Source: Dehalococcoidia bacterium (lineage in GTDB: Bacteria > Chloroflexota > Dehalococcoidia > Lucifugimonadales > UBA1123). From it: a DNA stretch of 64,000 nucleotides. Below, piece by piece: positions 27,976 through 37,074 of the stretch. Position 1 is the stretch's first letter. The number at the start of each line of letters is the position of its first letter. Both the position numbers and the translations under genes were made by a program. The DNA lies in the NCBI GenBank assembly GCA_009838465.1, contig VXRN01000033.1, forward strand, positions 11,044 to 75,043, read 5' to 3'. The notes beneath the pieces were generated by a model. The model ran no database searches and was not told where the DNA came from. It was given only the letters and a program-made list of their open reading frames with translations.

Positions 27976-28011
27976 AACAGGGGGCGACCACATGGCCGCC
28001 CCCTGTTCTAT
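27976..28011 (+). terminator. Intrinsic terminator-like hairpin
   Basis: An 11-bp perfect stem (AACAGGGGGCG 27976-27986 and CGCCCCCTGTT 27997-28007) with a 10-base loop lies 31 bases after the exported-protein gene and is followed by CTATTTC. It sits between convergent genes and could work in both directions, though the T tract is weak. Confidence 0.7.
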
Positions 28012-28057
28012 TTCAAAGGCATTGCCGAACTGCTGGCCTGGGCCAGCTATTGTGTAA

Positions 28058-30085
28058 CTATCTGGATAGCGCCGATGCGATTGTGGTGGATTTGCTGAGT
28101 TCGAAGCCTATCGGAATTCCGCTTCCGTTCCCCACCTTGTACCCTGTGCTCACGCCATTGCTCGACAGCATCGAGTTTATGCGCTCAAACATGGACGAGG
28201 CGCTGTCTATCGTCACCTGGTTTATCTCACCGCGCAACATAGCGTGGTTCTTCAGCAAGAGAGCCGCTGGCTTGTACGGGTCGAACTCACCGCCGTTGAT
28301 ACCATTCTCAATGAAGTAGGATTTGAGACGCTCGACGATACGCGGGTTGCTATCCGAGATCGCCCTTAGCGTGACGGGTTCCTGCAGGTGCGGCGCGTAA
28401 GCCTGGTTGACAAGTCTCAGGTAGAATCCCGGGTCGAGCAGGTCCTCTATGCCCGCTTCCCTCACGCGCGTAACTTCAATCCAGTTAACCGGCGTGCGTC
28501 CGGCGGAGGCCATGGCCTCGTTGATCTGATCGAAGTGGTCCTGTTTCTCATCCGAAGCGTCCATCAGCACCGCAAGGCTCGTGTAGTTATCGCCGAGGAG
28601 TGAGATGAATGTCGGGAGATTCTCGGCATCGCCGACCGGAATAACGGCCCACCTTGGGTCGAGCTTGGAGGCGCCTTCCACAGCGCATATTTCCCCAAGC
28701 GCCTGTAGATATACCAGGTCCGATGCCGAGTTGACCAACAGGCAATGCGGAGACAGGAACAGTGTCTGAACAAGTTGGTATCCCAAGGCCATCTGCAGAG
28801 GGAAGACCGTATCGTCACTGTTCTGCAGAATGTCCTGCCTGACAGTAGTCCCAATGTTGTCCATATCTTCAACGGTTCTGACGCTGGTCAGGTTGTTCAG
28901 GTCAACCATGAACGGGGAGTGAGTCGTGTAAATGACCTGGTGCCTGGGGGCCAGCCGCTCGTTGATGAAGCGCTGGAAGTCGTACTGGGCAAGCGCGTGC
29001 AGGCTCAAGCCCGGCTCATCCAGCAGGAAGATCATGTCCCGGTCCTGATCTTCCTGTATCTTCTCTATCATCGAGAAGTACACCAGGAAGCTGAAGAACC
29101 ATACAAATCCCTTGGAGCGATCGTCGAAGGGCACTGATACGCGATGCCGTTCGTTCCAGACGCGTACATGAAGGATGGTGCCTATGTTCAGGGGCGGCGG
29201 GTCGTTCGGATTTGCCCGCGAAAGATCGAACTGCACCCTGAGCTGGGTGTTCTGCTTCCAGAACTCGAATACCTCGTCGCTTATGCCAATTGATGCGGAC
29301 TCCAGTTCCGCCTTAAGGTACTCGAAATTCATCTCGTTTTCCAGGTCGTTCAGGCTGCTTCCAACCATGGAGACGAGGGCAAGGAAAGTCCGGTCGGCGT
29401 CATCCAGGTCCTCAGGGGTGGCCCGGCGCTGCTTGATGTCCTCGATGGATATGCGACCGCGCATCGTGCTGTAATTGTCGAAATATACCAGGACCGGCAG
29501 ATAGCGCTCCAGGTGGTCGAGCACTACTTGCTGACGCAGGTCGTTCTCGGGGAGTCGGTCCAGCAGGTCGTCAACCGCGGGGTTTTTGGCCTCGATGGAC
29601 TGTAGGCGCTCCTGAAGTTCCTGCCATGTTTCTACCGCGGACAGGTACTGCTGTATCTCCTCTGGCAAGCCGGCAGAATCCACCAGGTGGCGGATGACTG
29701 CAGTCTCGTCCATGTCGAACTGCCAGGCCCGCTGATTCTTGTAATTCTTCGACGCCATGACTCGACGGGATCGCATCACGCCCTGCCCGAACTTGCCCTC
29801 AAGTTCGGCTATTTCATGGTCGTTCAACTCGAACTCCGCGCGCACGGCAACATCCGGGTCCTCTTCGTGACGCCTTCTGTAACGCACGTATCCTTTTCTG
29901 GGATAGTCACTCAGACTGAATTTGCCGCTGGCGCTGTCCACCGGATTCAGACGCCTGAGCGCCTGGAGAAACGCTGTTTTACCCGATTCGTTCTTTCCTA
30001 CCAGGCATGTGACGTTATCGAGGGTTACCCATCCTGAGTCGTCAATGCTACGATAGTTCGTTACCCTTGCTCTGATTAGCTCCAT
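28058..30085 (-). CDS. OLD-family-like AAA ATPase with degenerate TOPRIM-like region
   Basis: A 675-residue ATPase of the RecF/OLD type. The Walker A is VGKNESGKT (about residues 29-37) and the Walker B is MIFLLDEPGLSLH (about 351-363), followed by IYTTHSPFMVDL with the switch histidine. A C-terminal region resembles the TOPRIM nuclease of OLD proteins. However, where most have a Val-Glu-Gly, this has LLVNSASD (about 448-456), so the metal-binding Glu is absent. The DxD-type motif reads MDASDE (about 508-513). The gene has no GajB/UvrD-like or reverse-transcriptase partner beside it, so it is not a standard Gabija or retron locus. It may be an orphan ATPase. Confidence 0.75.
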   Translation of the reverse strand: MELIRARVTNYRSIDDSGWVTLDNVTCLVGKNESGKTAFLQALRRLNPVDSASGKFSLSDYPRKGYVRYRRRHEEDPDVAVRAEFELNDHEIAELEGKFGQGVMRSRRVMASKNYKNQRAWQFDMDETAVIRHLVDSAGLPEEIQQYLSAVETWQELQERLQSIEAKNPAVDDLLDRLPENDLRQQVVLDHLERYLPVLVYFDNYSTMRGRISIEDIKQRRATPEDLDDADRTFLALVSMVGSSLNDLENEMNFEYLKAELESASIGISDEVFEFWKQNTQLRVQFDLSRANPNDPPPLNIGTILHVRVWNERHRVSVPFDDRSKGFVWFFSFLVYFSMIEKIQEDQDRDMIFLLDEPGLSLHALAQYDFQRFINERLAPRHQVIYTTHSPFMVDLNNLTSVRTVEDMDNIGTTVRQDILQNSDDTVFPLQMALGYQLVQTLFLSPHCLLVNSASDLVYLQALGEICAVEGASKLDPRWAVIPVGDAENLPTFISLLGDNYTSLAVLMDASDEKQDHFDQINEAMASAGRTPVNWIEVTRVREAGIEDLLDPGFYLRLVNQAYAPHLQEPVTLRAISDSNPRIVERLKSYFIENGINGGEFDPYKPAALLLKNHAMLRGEINQVTIDSASSMFERINSMLSSNGVSTGYKVGNGSGIPIGFELSKSTTIASALSR

Positions 30086-30390
30086 TTTTCCTCCTCGGCA
30101 AGACCTCCGCGCAGTCCCGATACTAACACTCTGCGTAATCGGTTAGCACATTTCTTCGCCATGATGAACGTTCGTCAACAGAGGATATCGAACTCACCGA
30201 ACTACATCCCCCGTCCACTGTTCGCAAAGACTATCACCTTGCTGATATGTCTCTTCAAGGAGTTTATATGTCTTGTTTTAGACTTGTATTAGATAAAATG
30301 CCAAACTCCGTCGGCAGCCACACAGGGATAGTCACCGGAGTTGCCGACAGGGTTTGGCGGATGAGCTGTTGAGTGAGTCCGACTGGATAT
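30086..30390. other. 305-base intergenic region
   Basis: This stretch lies between the ATPase start and the SDR stop. It is AT-rich in its middle part and holds the imperfect 16-bp inverted repeat at 30301-30357. No gene or RNA was recognised. The promoter of the ATPase gene must be here. Confidence 0.45.
30301..30357. repeat. Imperfect 16-bp inverted repeat
   Basis: CCAAACTCCGTCGGCA (30301-30316) pairs with TGCCGACAGGGTTTGG (30342-30357). On the top-strand RNA the two departures from perfect pairing leave mismatches or wobbles, so 14 of 16 positions match exactly. The 25-base loop has no T tract after it. It lies past the SDR stop and could end transcription on the minus strand or be a mobile-element remnant. 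Confidence 0.6.
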
Positions 30391-31239
30391 CTAGATCTGG
30401 CTGTATCCGGAGCCCTTCCTATCCACGCCGGTCCCCTGGGCATCTTCTATCCAGCCGTACTCCTTGAGTATTTCCTGGCTGTAAGTGACGCGACCCGTAA
30501 CGTTGTCGAGAGGTTCAGTGGCAAGCAGAAGCGCCGATTTCGCCATCAGGTCGGGATGTTCTCCACGCGGATCATCTATTCCGCTCACAAGATTGTGAAA
30601 GACAGTCCCGGGGGTTGGGACCACCTGCGAGGGTGACACGCATGTGACTGAAATTCCATGCTGGTAAACTTCCTGCGCCAATCCCTGGGAAAAGCGCTCC
30701 AGGGCAGCTTTCTCGGCACCATAGCACGTGCCCCCGGAATTCGGCGGGGCGTCGGGATAGGGTCCTCGACCCGGTCCGATGGCCGCCCCTGAAGAAATGT
30801 TTACGATGCTGCCGTTCTTCTTCTCTATCATGTCTTGAAGCGCCAGTTGGCTGAGGATGAAGGGAGCGTGGAAATTGACCGCCCAGGACCGCATCCAACG
30901 ACGCAATGGATAGTCTTTGACCGGTATGAAGTATGTCAGCGCAGCGTTGTTGACCAGAACATCAACACTTCCATAGGCATCGTGAGCCTCCTGGAAGAGG
31001 CGCTCACAGTCTTCGGGCAGGGAGATGTTCACAGCAGACGCCGTCGCTTCGCCTCCCGACTCGCGTATATCCGCCACGGTCTTCTCAAGAGAACCTTCCA
31101 GGGGGTGGTCCCCTTCCCTGAGAGTTCTCGCGGCGGCGACAACCTTACCGCCCTCTTCTGCGAAGAGTTGCGCTATGCCTGCCCCTATACCCCTGCTCGC
31201 TCCGGTTATTACGCATACCTTACCATCTAACTTACCCAT
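30391..31239 (-). CDS. Short-chain dehydrogenase/reductase
   Basis: A 282-residue classical SDR. The cofactor motif is VCVITGASRGIGAGIAQLF, followed by VLVNNAALTYF. The catalytic serine is in VNISSGAAIGPG and the Y-x-x-x-K in TCYGAEKAALERF. A proline-rich insert (GRGPYPDAPPNSGG) separates the serine and tyrosine, longer than usual. The frame opens at 31281, but GGAGG upstream of the ATG at 31239 and the start MGKLDGKV fix the N-terminus. It is divergent from the cyclase-family gene. The substrate is unknown. Confidence 0.87.
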   Translation of the reverse strand: MGKLDGKVCVITGASRGIGAGIAQLFAEEGGKVVAAARTLREGDHPLEGSLEKTVADIRESGGEATASAVNISLPEDCERLFQEAHDAYGSVDVLVNNAALTYFIPVKDYPLRRWMRSWAVNFHAPFILSQLALQDMIEKKNGSIVNISSGAAIGPGRGPYPDAPPNSGGTCYGAEKAALERFSQGLAQEVYQHGISVTCVSPSQVVPTPGTVFHNLVSGIDDPRGEHPDLMAKSALLLATEPLDNVTGRVTYSQEILKEYGWIEDAQGTGVDRKGSGYSQI

Positions 31240-31373
31240 TAATGGTTCCTCCAGACTAACTGCTGTATTCGACGACCGCATTATATATGCCTTTCGCCTG
31301 CCTCGTTTGGCGGGGTTGTGTGTGAATAGACGATAGAGTACATTTCCGAGAGATTCAAACTGGAGGTGTGCGA

Positions 31374-32291
31374 ATGTCCGAAAGACAAGCTCCGAGCAAA
31401 TCCGAAGTGATGTCTTATCTGAGAGAGCGTCGAAACTGGGGCAGGTGGGGGGATATGGGATCCGCCGGAGCCATCAATCTTATAGACGCCCCAAAACGGC
31501 TTGAGGCTGTGAGTCTGGTGAAGAATGGCCGGACCGTCTCGCTCAGCAGACCCTTCCCGGTAGAGCCAAGAACCGAGAACCCCAGGCCTGCGCAGCACTT
31601 TATGTCGGTCATGGAACGGCCTCATGGCGGAGGCGCGGCTATGGACTACTACGGCGTCTATTACCACGGAACGGCTACGACGCACATTGACGCTCTCTGC
31701 CACGTATGGGACTCCGGCGGTATGTGGGACGGCAAATCCCCTGACGAAATTCTGACCTTCTCAGGCGGAACTTATGCCACTGTGGACGCCTGGAGCGACG
31801 GCATACTCACGCGGGGTGTCATGCTCGATGTCCCAAGGCATCGCGGATATCCCTACGTGACGCTCGATACCCCGGTCCACGGATGGGAGCTTGAGGACAT
31901 TGCCAAGGCCCAGGGCGTCGAGATAAGGCCCGGCGACGCGGTCATGGTTTACAGCGGACGCGAGGCATACGCCGCCGACAACGGTGGTAACTGGGCCGGA
32001 GGCGATTCGCGGCCCGGCCTTCACGCATCCTGTCTCAAGTTCGTCCGCGACAACGACATCTCCATACTCGGCTGGGACATGATGGACGCTTCTCCGAATG
32101 AGTACGACATTCCCTGGACAGTTCACGGCGTCATCTTCGCCTACGGCGTCGCACTGCTGGACAACTCGCTACTTGAGCCGCTCGCGAACGCCTGTGCCGA
32201 GGAATGTCGCCACGAGTTCATGCTGACTATCAACCCGCTCAACGTAATCGGTGGAACGGGGTCTCCGGTCAACCCGATAGCAGTCTTCTGA
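31374..32291 (+). CDS. Cyclase-family protein (kynurenine-formamidase-like metal hydrolase)
   Basis: A 305-residue member of the cyclase/KynB family. The metal-binding motif is HGTATTHIDALCHVW, the counterpart of the family's HxGTHxDxPxH. WSDGILTRGVMLDVPRHRG, RPGDAVMVYSGREAY and DNDISILGWDMMDA are other family blocks. GGAGG at 31362-31366 is 7 bases before the ATG at 31374. The family includes isatin hydrolase and formamidases; the substrate here is unknown. A convergent palindrome follows its stop and cobU ends 100 bases later on the opposite strand. Confidence 0.83.
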   Translation: MSERQAPSKSEVMSYLRERRNWGRWGDMGSAGAINLIDAPKRLEAVSLVKNGRTVSLSRPFPVEPRTENPRPAQHFMSVMERPHGGGAAMDYYGVYYHGTATTHIDALCHVWDSGGMWDGKSPDEILTFSGGTYATVDAWSDGILTRGVMLDVPRHRGYPYVTLDTPVHGWELEDIAKAQGVEIRPGDAVMVYSGREAYAADNGGNWAGGDSRPGLHASCLKFVRDNDISILGWDMMDASPNEYDIPWTVHGVIFAYGVALLDNSLLEPLANACAEECRHEFMLTINPLNVIGGTGSPVNPIAVF

Positions 32292-32316
32292 TCCGGCAGG
32301 TTTACACCAACGAGTC

Positions 32317-32337
32317 CCCTCTCCCTCTGGGAGAGGG
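32317..32337. repeat. Short palindrome of the CCCTCTCCC/GGGAGAGGG family
   Basis: CCCTCTCCC (32317-32325) and GGGAGAGGG (32329-32337) form a perfect 9-bp stem with a 3-base loop, between the convergent cyclase and cobU genes. Related words recur at 48181-48330 and 60086-60120. It may act as a terminator on either strand, but it looks like one copy of a dispersed intergenic repeat. Confidence 0.65.
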
Positions 32338-32391
32338 TAAAACACACGGCTTCTATCGAGCGTTGATGTTTGTAAGGTAGCTTCCAGACGT

Positions 32392-32955
32392 TCATATTGA
32401 CCCACCGCTAATAGGTACAGCCATTGATTTGAGGTCCATCATAAGTCCGGCGACAGTGAGATACACCCTGTCCGCGCGGGCTGCCACAGCCTGATTGGCC
32501 CTTCCCAGGATGTCCCTGTACTGGCGACCGAGCGGCGTCGGCGGAACTATCCCCAGTCCAACTTCGTTACTGACCACTATCCATGTTGCCGACGACTCTT
32601 CGTAAACTTCCAGCAGCCTTTTGACTTCCGCGAGGATTTCTCGCTCCACGTTCGGGTCGTCTTCCATTTTGAGCAGCAGGTTACTGACCCAAAGTGTGAG
32701 ACAGTCGAGCAGACATATTTCATAGCCATCCGCAACTTCCTGAATCGCAGAGGATAGGTCGAGAGGCTCTTCCAGCGTTCTCCACGCGCTGGGCCGCTGA
32801 CTGCGGTGTGCGGCAATACGCCGTTCCATATCCACGTCCAGGGCCTCAGCGGTCGCTACGAACAGAACCCTTTCTCGTTGGCGGGCGAGCCGTTCGGCCA
32901 GCGCGCTTTTGCCGGAACGCGCTCCGCCGAGTATGAGGATCAACTCCTTGGTCAA
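32392..32955 (-). CDS. cobU: Bifunctional adenosylcobinamide kinase / guanylyltransferase
   Basis: A 187-residue CobU protein. The P-loop is LILGGARSGKSALAERLA at the N-terminus. The histidine that becomes guanylylated is in RIAAHRSQRP, and VVSNEVGLGIVPPTPLGRQYRD is the conserved C-terminal block. It phosphorylates adenosylcobinamide and transfers GMP to give adenosylcobinamide-GDP. The start is TTG with GGGAG upstream. It is the last gene of the cobT-cobS-cbiB-cobD-cobU run, 28 bases after cobD. Confidence 0.94.
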   Translation of the reverse strand: MTKELILILGGARSGKSALAERLARQRERVLFVATAEALDVDMERRIAAHRSQRPSAWRTLEEPLDLSSAIQEVADGYEICLLDCLTLWVSNLLLKMEDDPNVEREILAEVKRLLEVYEESSATWIVVSNEVGLGIVPPTPLGRQYRDILGRANQAVAARADRVYLTVAGLMMDLKSMAVPISGGSI

Positions 32956-32983
32956 AATACTCTCCCTCGCATGATTCGTATCA

Positions 32984-34042
32984 TCAACTCTGGAGAGCCT
33001 GTTTCAGCGCTTCCACCAGTCTACGATTATCGTCCATACCCCTTATTCCGACTCTGATGTACTCGGGCAATCCGAACGAGGCGCAGTCCCGGACACAAAT
33101 CCGGTACTCTGTGAGAAGTTTCAGCCTGAGTCCGGTGGCGTCTCCCACTCTCATCATCAGAAAATTCACGGTCGTTGGCACGTATTCTATACACAGAGAA
33201 CGGGCCGCGTCCTGGAGATAATCCCTGCCCGATCTCACCTCTTCGCGTCCCTTTTCTACATGTGCAGATTCAGACAGAGCCGCAATCCCCGCCGCCTGAG
33301 CGGGGGCATTGACGCTCCAGCTATATTGGAATCGCCTCACGCGTTCGATCACATCCATGGAGGCCAACATATAGCCGAGACGCAGTCCAGTCAGCGCGTA
33401 GTCTTTCGTCATAGAGCGCAGTAATACCACATTTGGCATAGGCAGCGAGTTCCAGCGGTCCTCGACGAAAGACACATATGCTTCATCCAGAACCAGCAGA
33501 CCGGTGCCTCGCAAGGCGTTGGCGATGCGTGCAACCTCTTGCTCCCCCAGGTAAACACCCGTCGGGTTATTTGGGTTGCAGAGAAAGACCACTGTCGGAC
33601 GCACAATCGCCATCTGCTCAATAGCGGCCTGAACGTCCCAGTGGAATCCGTCGCTGGGAGAGAGCGCAATCGGAGTCACACCCTGGAGACGACAGGCCGC
33701 CTCGTATTCACCAAATGTTGGCGCGAATATCACGGCAACGCTTTGTTCGCTTAGGAATGATCTGGCCAGCAGGTGTATGAGCTCCGTCGAGCCGTTGCCG
33801 ACCAGTATCTGGCTCGGGTCCACTCCCAGACGGTTGCCGATTGCCTCCCTCAGCCCCACGCACTCGGTATCCGGGTAAGAGGACAGGGGCACTTCTCGAG
33901 CGGCTCTCACTGCCAGCGGAGATGGTCCGAGGGGGTTGATGCTCGCGCTGAAGTCCAGGACATCATCAGGGCGAAGCCCGAGGGTACCGAGTTCCGTGAT
34001 GTTGAGGCCGCCATGGACCGGCCTGCCCTGGTCGTGAGTCAT
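32984..34042 (-). CDS. cobD: L-threonine-O-3-phosphate decarboxylase-type aminotransferase
   Basis: A 352-residue fold-type I PLP enzyme of the HisC/CobD group. It starts HGGLNITELGTLGLRPDDVLDFSASINPLGPS, the CobD-type N-terminus, and carries CNPNNPTGVYL and DEAYVSFVED. The PLP lysine is in LRSMTKDYALTGLRLGY. It would make (R)-1-amino-2-propanol phosphate for the lower-ligand linker. The open frame runs to 34288, but the ATG at 34042, preceded by GAGGG, avoids overlap with cbiB; an ATG 6 bases earlier is nearly as good. The symbol follows the Salmonella naming. A histidinol-phosphate aminotransferase is the alternative, which the operon argues against. Confidence 0.88.
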   Translation of the reverse strand: MTHDQGRPVHGGLNITELGTLGLRPDDVLDFSASINPLGPSPLAVRAAREVPLSSYPDTECVGLREAIGNRLGVDPSQILVGNGSTELIHLLARSFLSEQSVAVIFAPTFGEYEAACRLQGVTPIALSPSDGFHWDVQAAIEQMAIVRPTVVFLCNPNNPTGVYLGEQEVARIANALRGTGLLVLDEAYVSFVEDRWNSLPMPNVVLLRSMTKDYALTGLRLGYMLASMDVIERVRRFQYSWSVNAPAQAAGIAALSESAHVEKGREEVRSGRDYLQDAARSLCIEYVPTTVNFLMMRVGDATGLRLKLLTEYRICVRDCASFGLPEYIRVGIRGMDDNRRLVEALKQALQS

Positions 34043-34053
34043 GTCCATCCCTC

Positions 34054-35019
34054 TCAGCCCGTCAGAAGACCGCGCAGTGTGAGCGCGCCAAGAGCCGCGA
34101 GCATTCCGAAAGCCGCAACTGCGTATGCAACACGAATGGAAGTCCCGATGTGCGACGCGCATGGGTCTCGCAGTCCGTCGCCGATGCGATAGTGTCCCGG
34201 CTTCTCCAGAGCGACTCCCAGCAGACCCGACATAGCTCCAATTGTCCAGCCCGCGTTCGGACTCGCCGTCTGCACGCGGCCCCTCCAAACCCAGCTACAT
34301 CCCATTCTGGCTGACATCCCACACAGCGCACCCGACGCCACCATGAAAGCCGCGCTCAGCCGGGCGGGAACGAAGTTTATCGCGTCGTCCAGTCTCGCCG
34401 ACGCCTTCCCCAGATACTCGTACTTACCCCGATAGCCAATCATGCTGTCGAGCGTGTTGATGGCGCGGTAGGCGAATGCGCCCGGTAGTCCGAGGATAGC
34501 GAACGAGAGCCAGGGCCCGATGTAGCTGTCGGTCGTATTTTCGGCCACAGACTCTATCGCCGCCGCCGCTACCAGGGGACGACTAAGCGAGTTGGCGTCG
34601 CGGCTGACCAGGCTCTCCAGTCCGCGTCGCGCTTCGTTCACACTTCCGTCATCCATTGCGGCTTGAACGTTCCTCGCTGCTCCGGCCAGTCCTCTCACCG
34701 CGAATGTCGTGCTGAGCAGTACGGCGCAGCCTGCAACGTAGAAGACAACGCCTAACTCTCGCAGCCAATTCGCAACTAGCCAGACAAGAGCGCCGGAAAG
34801 CGCCGGAACCAAGATGGCGATACAGACTCCCCATAGGAACGCCGCCACACGTCCCCCTTTCGATGGGCCGATGACTTCCAGCCGCATAATCAGCTTCCCC
34901 ATCCAAGCCACGGGATGCGCAGAGTTCGGCAATTCCCTGAGAGTCAAATCAAGCGCAAGTGCGATGATCAGCGCACCCGCGTCCAGATACCACTCTCCGG
35001 GCCATACTCTCCATTCCAT
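34054..35019 (-). CDS. cbiB: Adenosylcobinamide-phosphate synthase CbiB
   Basis: A 321-residue integral membrane protein. HPVAWMGKLIMRLE is the CbiB family motif near the N-terminus. SLVSRDANSL and ESVAENTTDSYIGP follow, then GAFAYRAINTLDSMIGYRGKYEYLGKASARLDDAINFVPARL, which is highly conserved. It attaches aminopropanol phosphate to the corrin. The gene lies between cobS and cobD with gaps of 18 and 11 bases. This gene is called cobD in Pseudomonas; cbiB is used here to avoid confusion. Confidence 0.93.
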   Translation of the reverse strand: MEWRVWPGEWYLDAGALIIALALDLTLRELPNSAHPVAWMGKLIMRLEVIGPSKGGRVAAFLWGVCIAILVPALSGALVWLVANWLRELGVVFYVAGCAVLLSTTFAVRGLAGAARNVQAAMDDGSVNEARRGLESLVSRDANSLSRPLVAAAAIESVAENTTDSYIGPWLSFAILGLPGAFAYRAINTLDSMIGYRGKYEYLGKASARLDDAINFVPARLSAAFMVASGALCGMSARMGCSWVWRGRVQTASPNAGWTIGAMSGLLGVALEKPGHYRIGDGLRDPCASHIGTSIRVAYAVAAFGMLAALGALTLRGLLTG

Positions 35020-35037
35020 ACCTTGCGAACCTATTCT

Positions 35038-35814
35038 CTAACGCAACATTGAAGTAGGACTCAGAAACACGCCTACGAGGAGGACTGCCACTTCTGAGAC
35101 CTCGATGACGGCTCCATAGACGTCTCCGGTCACCCCACCAAGCTGCTTGGAGGCCCACGCTCCCACACACCACGCGACTGCACTGGTTACAGCCACAAGC
35201 ACCAGGCCAGCGACCCCGGCAATTACCAGTGCGGCGATCACAGTAACAAGCAGTGCGAAGGCAACCTGCCAGCGGCGGGTGTTATTCAGAAACGGCGTTC
35301 CGATCCCTCCGCTCCTTACATAAGGAAACAGTTCCATCGCCAGTACAACCGCCCATCGCGAAAGACATGGAAACAACAGGAGAACCCACAACCGTCCCGC
35401 CTGTGGCAGCGCCAGGATCGCGGAAGCCTTCAGCAACAGGAGACAGACCACTCCAGTTACCGCGAATGCACCGACATGGGGGTCCCTTAGAATCTCCAGA
35501 CGACGCTTTCTGTCAAATCCTCCAAACAGCGCGTCGCAGCAGTCCATGAAACCGTCCAGGTGCAGCGCGCGTGTCAGAACAACGAGTATGACAGTCAGCA
35601 GAACCGCCGAAAGTAATGGGGGCAGTGTACTTTCGCCCTGCGTCACCATCGAATCCACGGACCGCAGGAGCACGTCAGCGGCCACGAGGATTGCACCCAG
35701 GATCAGCCCGACGACTGGAAACCAGGTGCGGGCAGACGCCAGTCCACCAGCCGCATCTCTCGGCGCAGCCGGAAGTATCGTCAGGAAGCCGATGGCCGAA
35801 CGCAAACCGTTCAT
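35038..35814 (-). CDS. cobS: Adenosylcobinamide-GDP ribazoletransferase
   Basis: A 258-residue polytopic membrane protein. The N-terminal IGFLTILPAAP and ARTWFPVVGLILGAIL are typical of CobS, and TRALHLDGFMDCCDALFGGFDRKRRLEILRDPHVGAFAV is the family's strongest block. GGVTGDVYGAVIEVSEVAVLL ends the protein. It joins alpha-ribazole (phosphate) to adenosylcobinamide-GDP, making cobalamin. The frame opens at 35904 inside cobT; the ATG at 35814, 13 bases past the cobT stop, gives the family start, though its ribosome binding site is weak. Confidence 0.93.
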   Translation of the reverse strand: MNGLRSAIGFLTILPAAPRDAAGGLASARTWFPVVGLILGAILVAADVLLRSVDSMVTQGESTLPPLLSAVLLTVILVVLTRALHLDGFMDCCDALFGGFDRKRRLEILRDPHVGAFAVTGVVCLLLLKASAILALPQAGRLWVLLLFPCLSRWAVVLAMELFPYVRSGGIGTPFLNNTRRWQVAFALLVTVIAALVIAGVAGLVLVAVTSAVAWCVGAWASKQLGGVTGDVYGAVIEVSEVAVLLVGVFLSPTSMLR

Positions 35815-35827
35815 CTTATCTACCGCC

Positions 35828-36907
35828 CTACGTGGAATCTTGTTCCCTGTCCGAGACGCCCGCTTCTCCGAATGTAGCCATCTCCGACAGGCACGCGGCG
35901 GCAACTTCGACTATCGAAAGAGCCAGCACAGCCCCCGTGCCCTCCCCGAGACGCATACCCAGGTCCAGAAGCGGCGTCAGATCCATGTGGGACAGCGCGG
36001 CACGGTGACCACGCTCAGCCGATACGTGCGAGGCGATCATGTAGTCCCGCGCGGTGGGACACAGGACGTCGGCCACCAGCGCGGCGGCCCCAGATATGAA
36101 TCCGTCCACCACCACGGCCCGCCGCATCATCGCAGTACCGAGAACAACGCCGGTCAATACGCCGATTTCAAAGCCGCCCACCTTCGACAGGAGATCAAGA
36201 CCGACCGAGGCGTCAGGACTGTTAACTTCCAACGCCCTCCGCACCACAGCGACTTTATACTGGAGTTCTTCAGGCGTACGGCCTGTTCCCTCCCCGGTAG
36301 TCTCCTCAGAGGACCTGCCCGTCACAGCAGCGGTGATGGCGCTGGACGCCGTGGTGTTCCCGATTCCCATATCTCCGGTCGCTATCAGGTCAGCGCCGGA
36401 CTCGATGGCTTCGACGGCCAGATTCACACCCGCTTCCACGCAGAGTTCAGCCTGGCCGAGCGACATCGCCGGCCCCTGGCTTATGTCCCACGTGCCACGT
36501 CCAATTTTCAGCGACCGCAGTTCCGGATGGGATGGAAGGTCGGCCGCGACCCCGGCGTCAACGATTACTTGTCGTACTCCCAACCGACGACACATTACGC
36601 TTATTGCCGCTCCACCACCCAGAAAGTTCATCACCATCTGCGCTGTGACTTCTTGTGGATAGCCCGTGACTCCTTGCGCCACCACGCCGTGGTCCCCGGC
36701 TGCAACGATGACGGCCTTGTCACGGATTCGCGGCTGATCAACGCCGAAGATTCCCGCAAGCCTGATGGATACTTCTTCCAGCCGTCCTAGGCTCCCGGGC
36801 GGCTTGGTGAGACTCAACTGCCGCATCTCTGCCCGCCGCATGGCATCCACATCCGCCGGACGTATGCGCTCTATGGCCTCAGTTATAGTGATGGGAGAAT
36901 TATTCAT
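35828..36907 (-). CDS. cobT: Nicotinate-nucleotide-dimethylbenzimidazole phosphoribosyltransferase
   Basis: A 359-residue CobT. The N-terminus LSLTKPPGSLGRLEEVSIRLAGI and VAAGDHGVVAQGVTGYPQEVT are family hallmarks. GDMGIGNTTASSAI and the catalytic glutamate in RLGEGTGAVLAL near the C-terminus complete the site. It activates the lower-ligand base as alpha-ribazole phosphate. It is the first gene of the operon and lies behind the cobalamin riboswitch. A CobC phosphatase is not seen in the operon. Confidence 0.96.
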   Translation of the reverse strand: MNNSPITITEAIERIRPADVDAMRRAEMRQLSLTKPPGSLGRLEEVSIRLAGIFGVDQPRIRDKAVIVAAGDHGVVAQGVTGYPQEVTAQMVMNFLGGGAAISVMCRRLGVRQVIVDAGVAADLPSHPELRSLKIGRGTWDISQGPAMSLGQAELCVEAGVNLAVEAIESGADLIATGDMGIGNTTASSAITAAVTGRSSEETTGEGTGRTPEELQYKVAVVRRALEVNSPDASVGLDLLSKVGGFEIGVLTGVVLGTAMMRRAVVVDGFISGAAALVADVLCPTARDYMIASHVSAERGHRAALSHMDLTPLLDLGMRLGEGTGAVLALSIVEVAAACLSEMATFGEAGVSDREQDST

Positions 36908-36957
36908 ACTCTGTCGGAGCGCAGGTTCTACGCTCCGTAGCCCACTGTACCCAATAG

Positions 36958-36988
36958 AAAAATCCCCGCCGCTTTCGCGTGCAGGGAT
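36958..36988 (-). terminator. Riboswitch-associated intrinsic terminator
   Basis: On the minus strand a hairpin forms from AUCCCUGCACGC and GCGGCGGGGAU around a GAAA tetraloop, with one bulged A (36962-36988). It is directly followed by five U (36962-36958). It lies between the cobalamin riboswitch and cobT, so it is the probable transcription-control output of the switch. Confidence 0.75.
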
Positions 36989-37074
36989 CGCATCGGATTG
37001 GCCTTGGCCCCTGATAGCTGAGATAGGAACCCGACCTGTATCTGAGGCGCTCCCTGAGACGGAGAGCGGCTACT

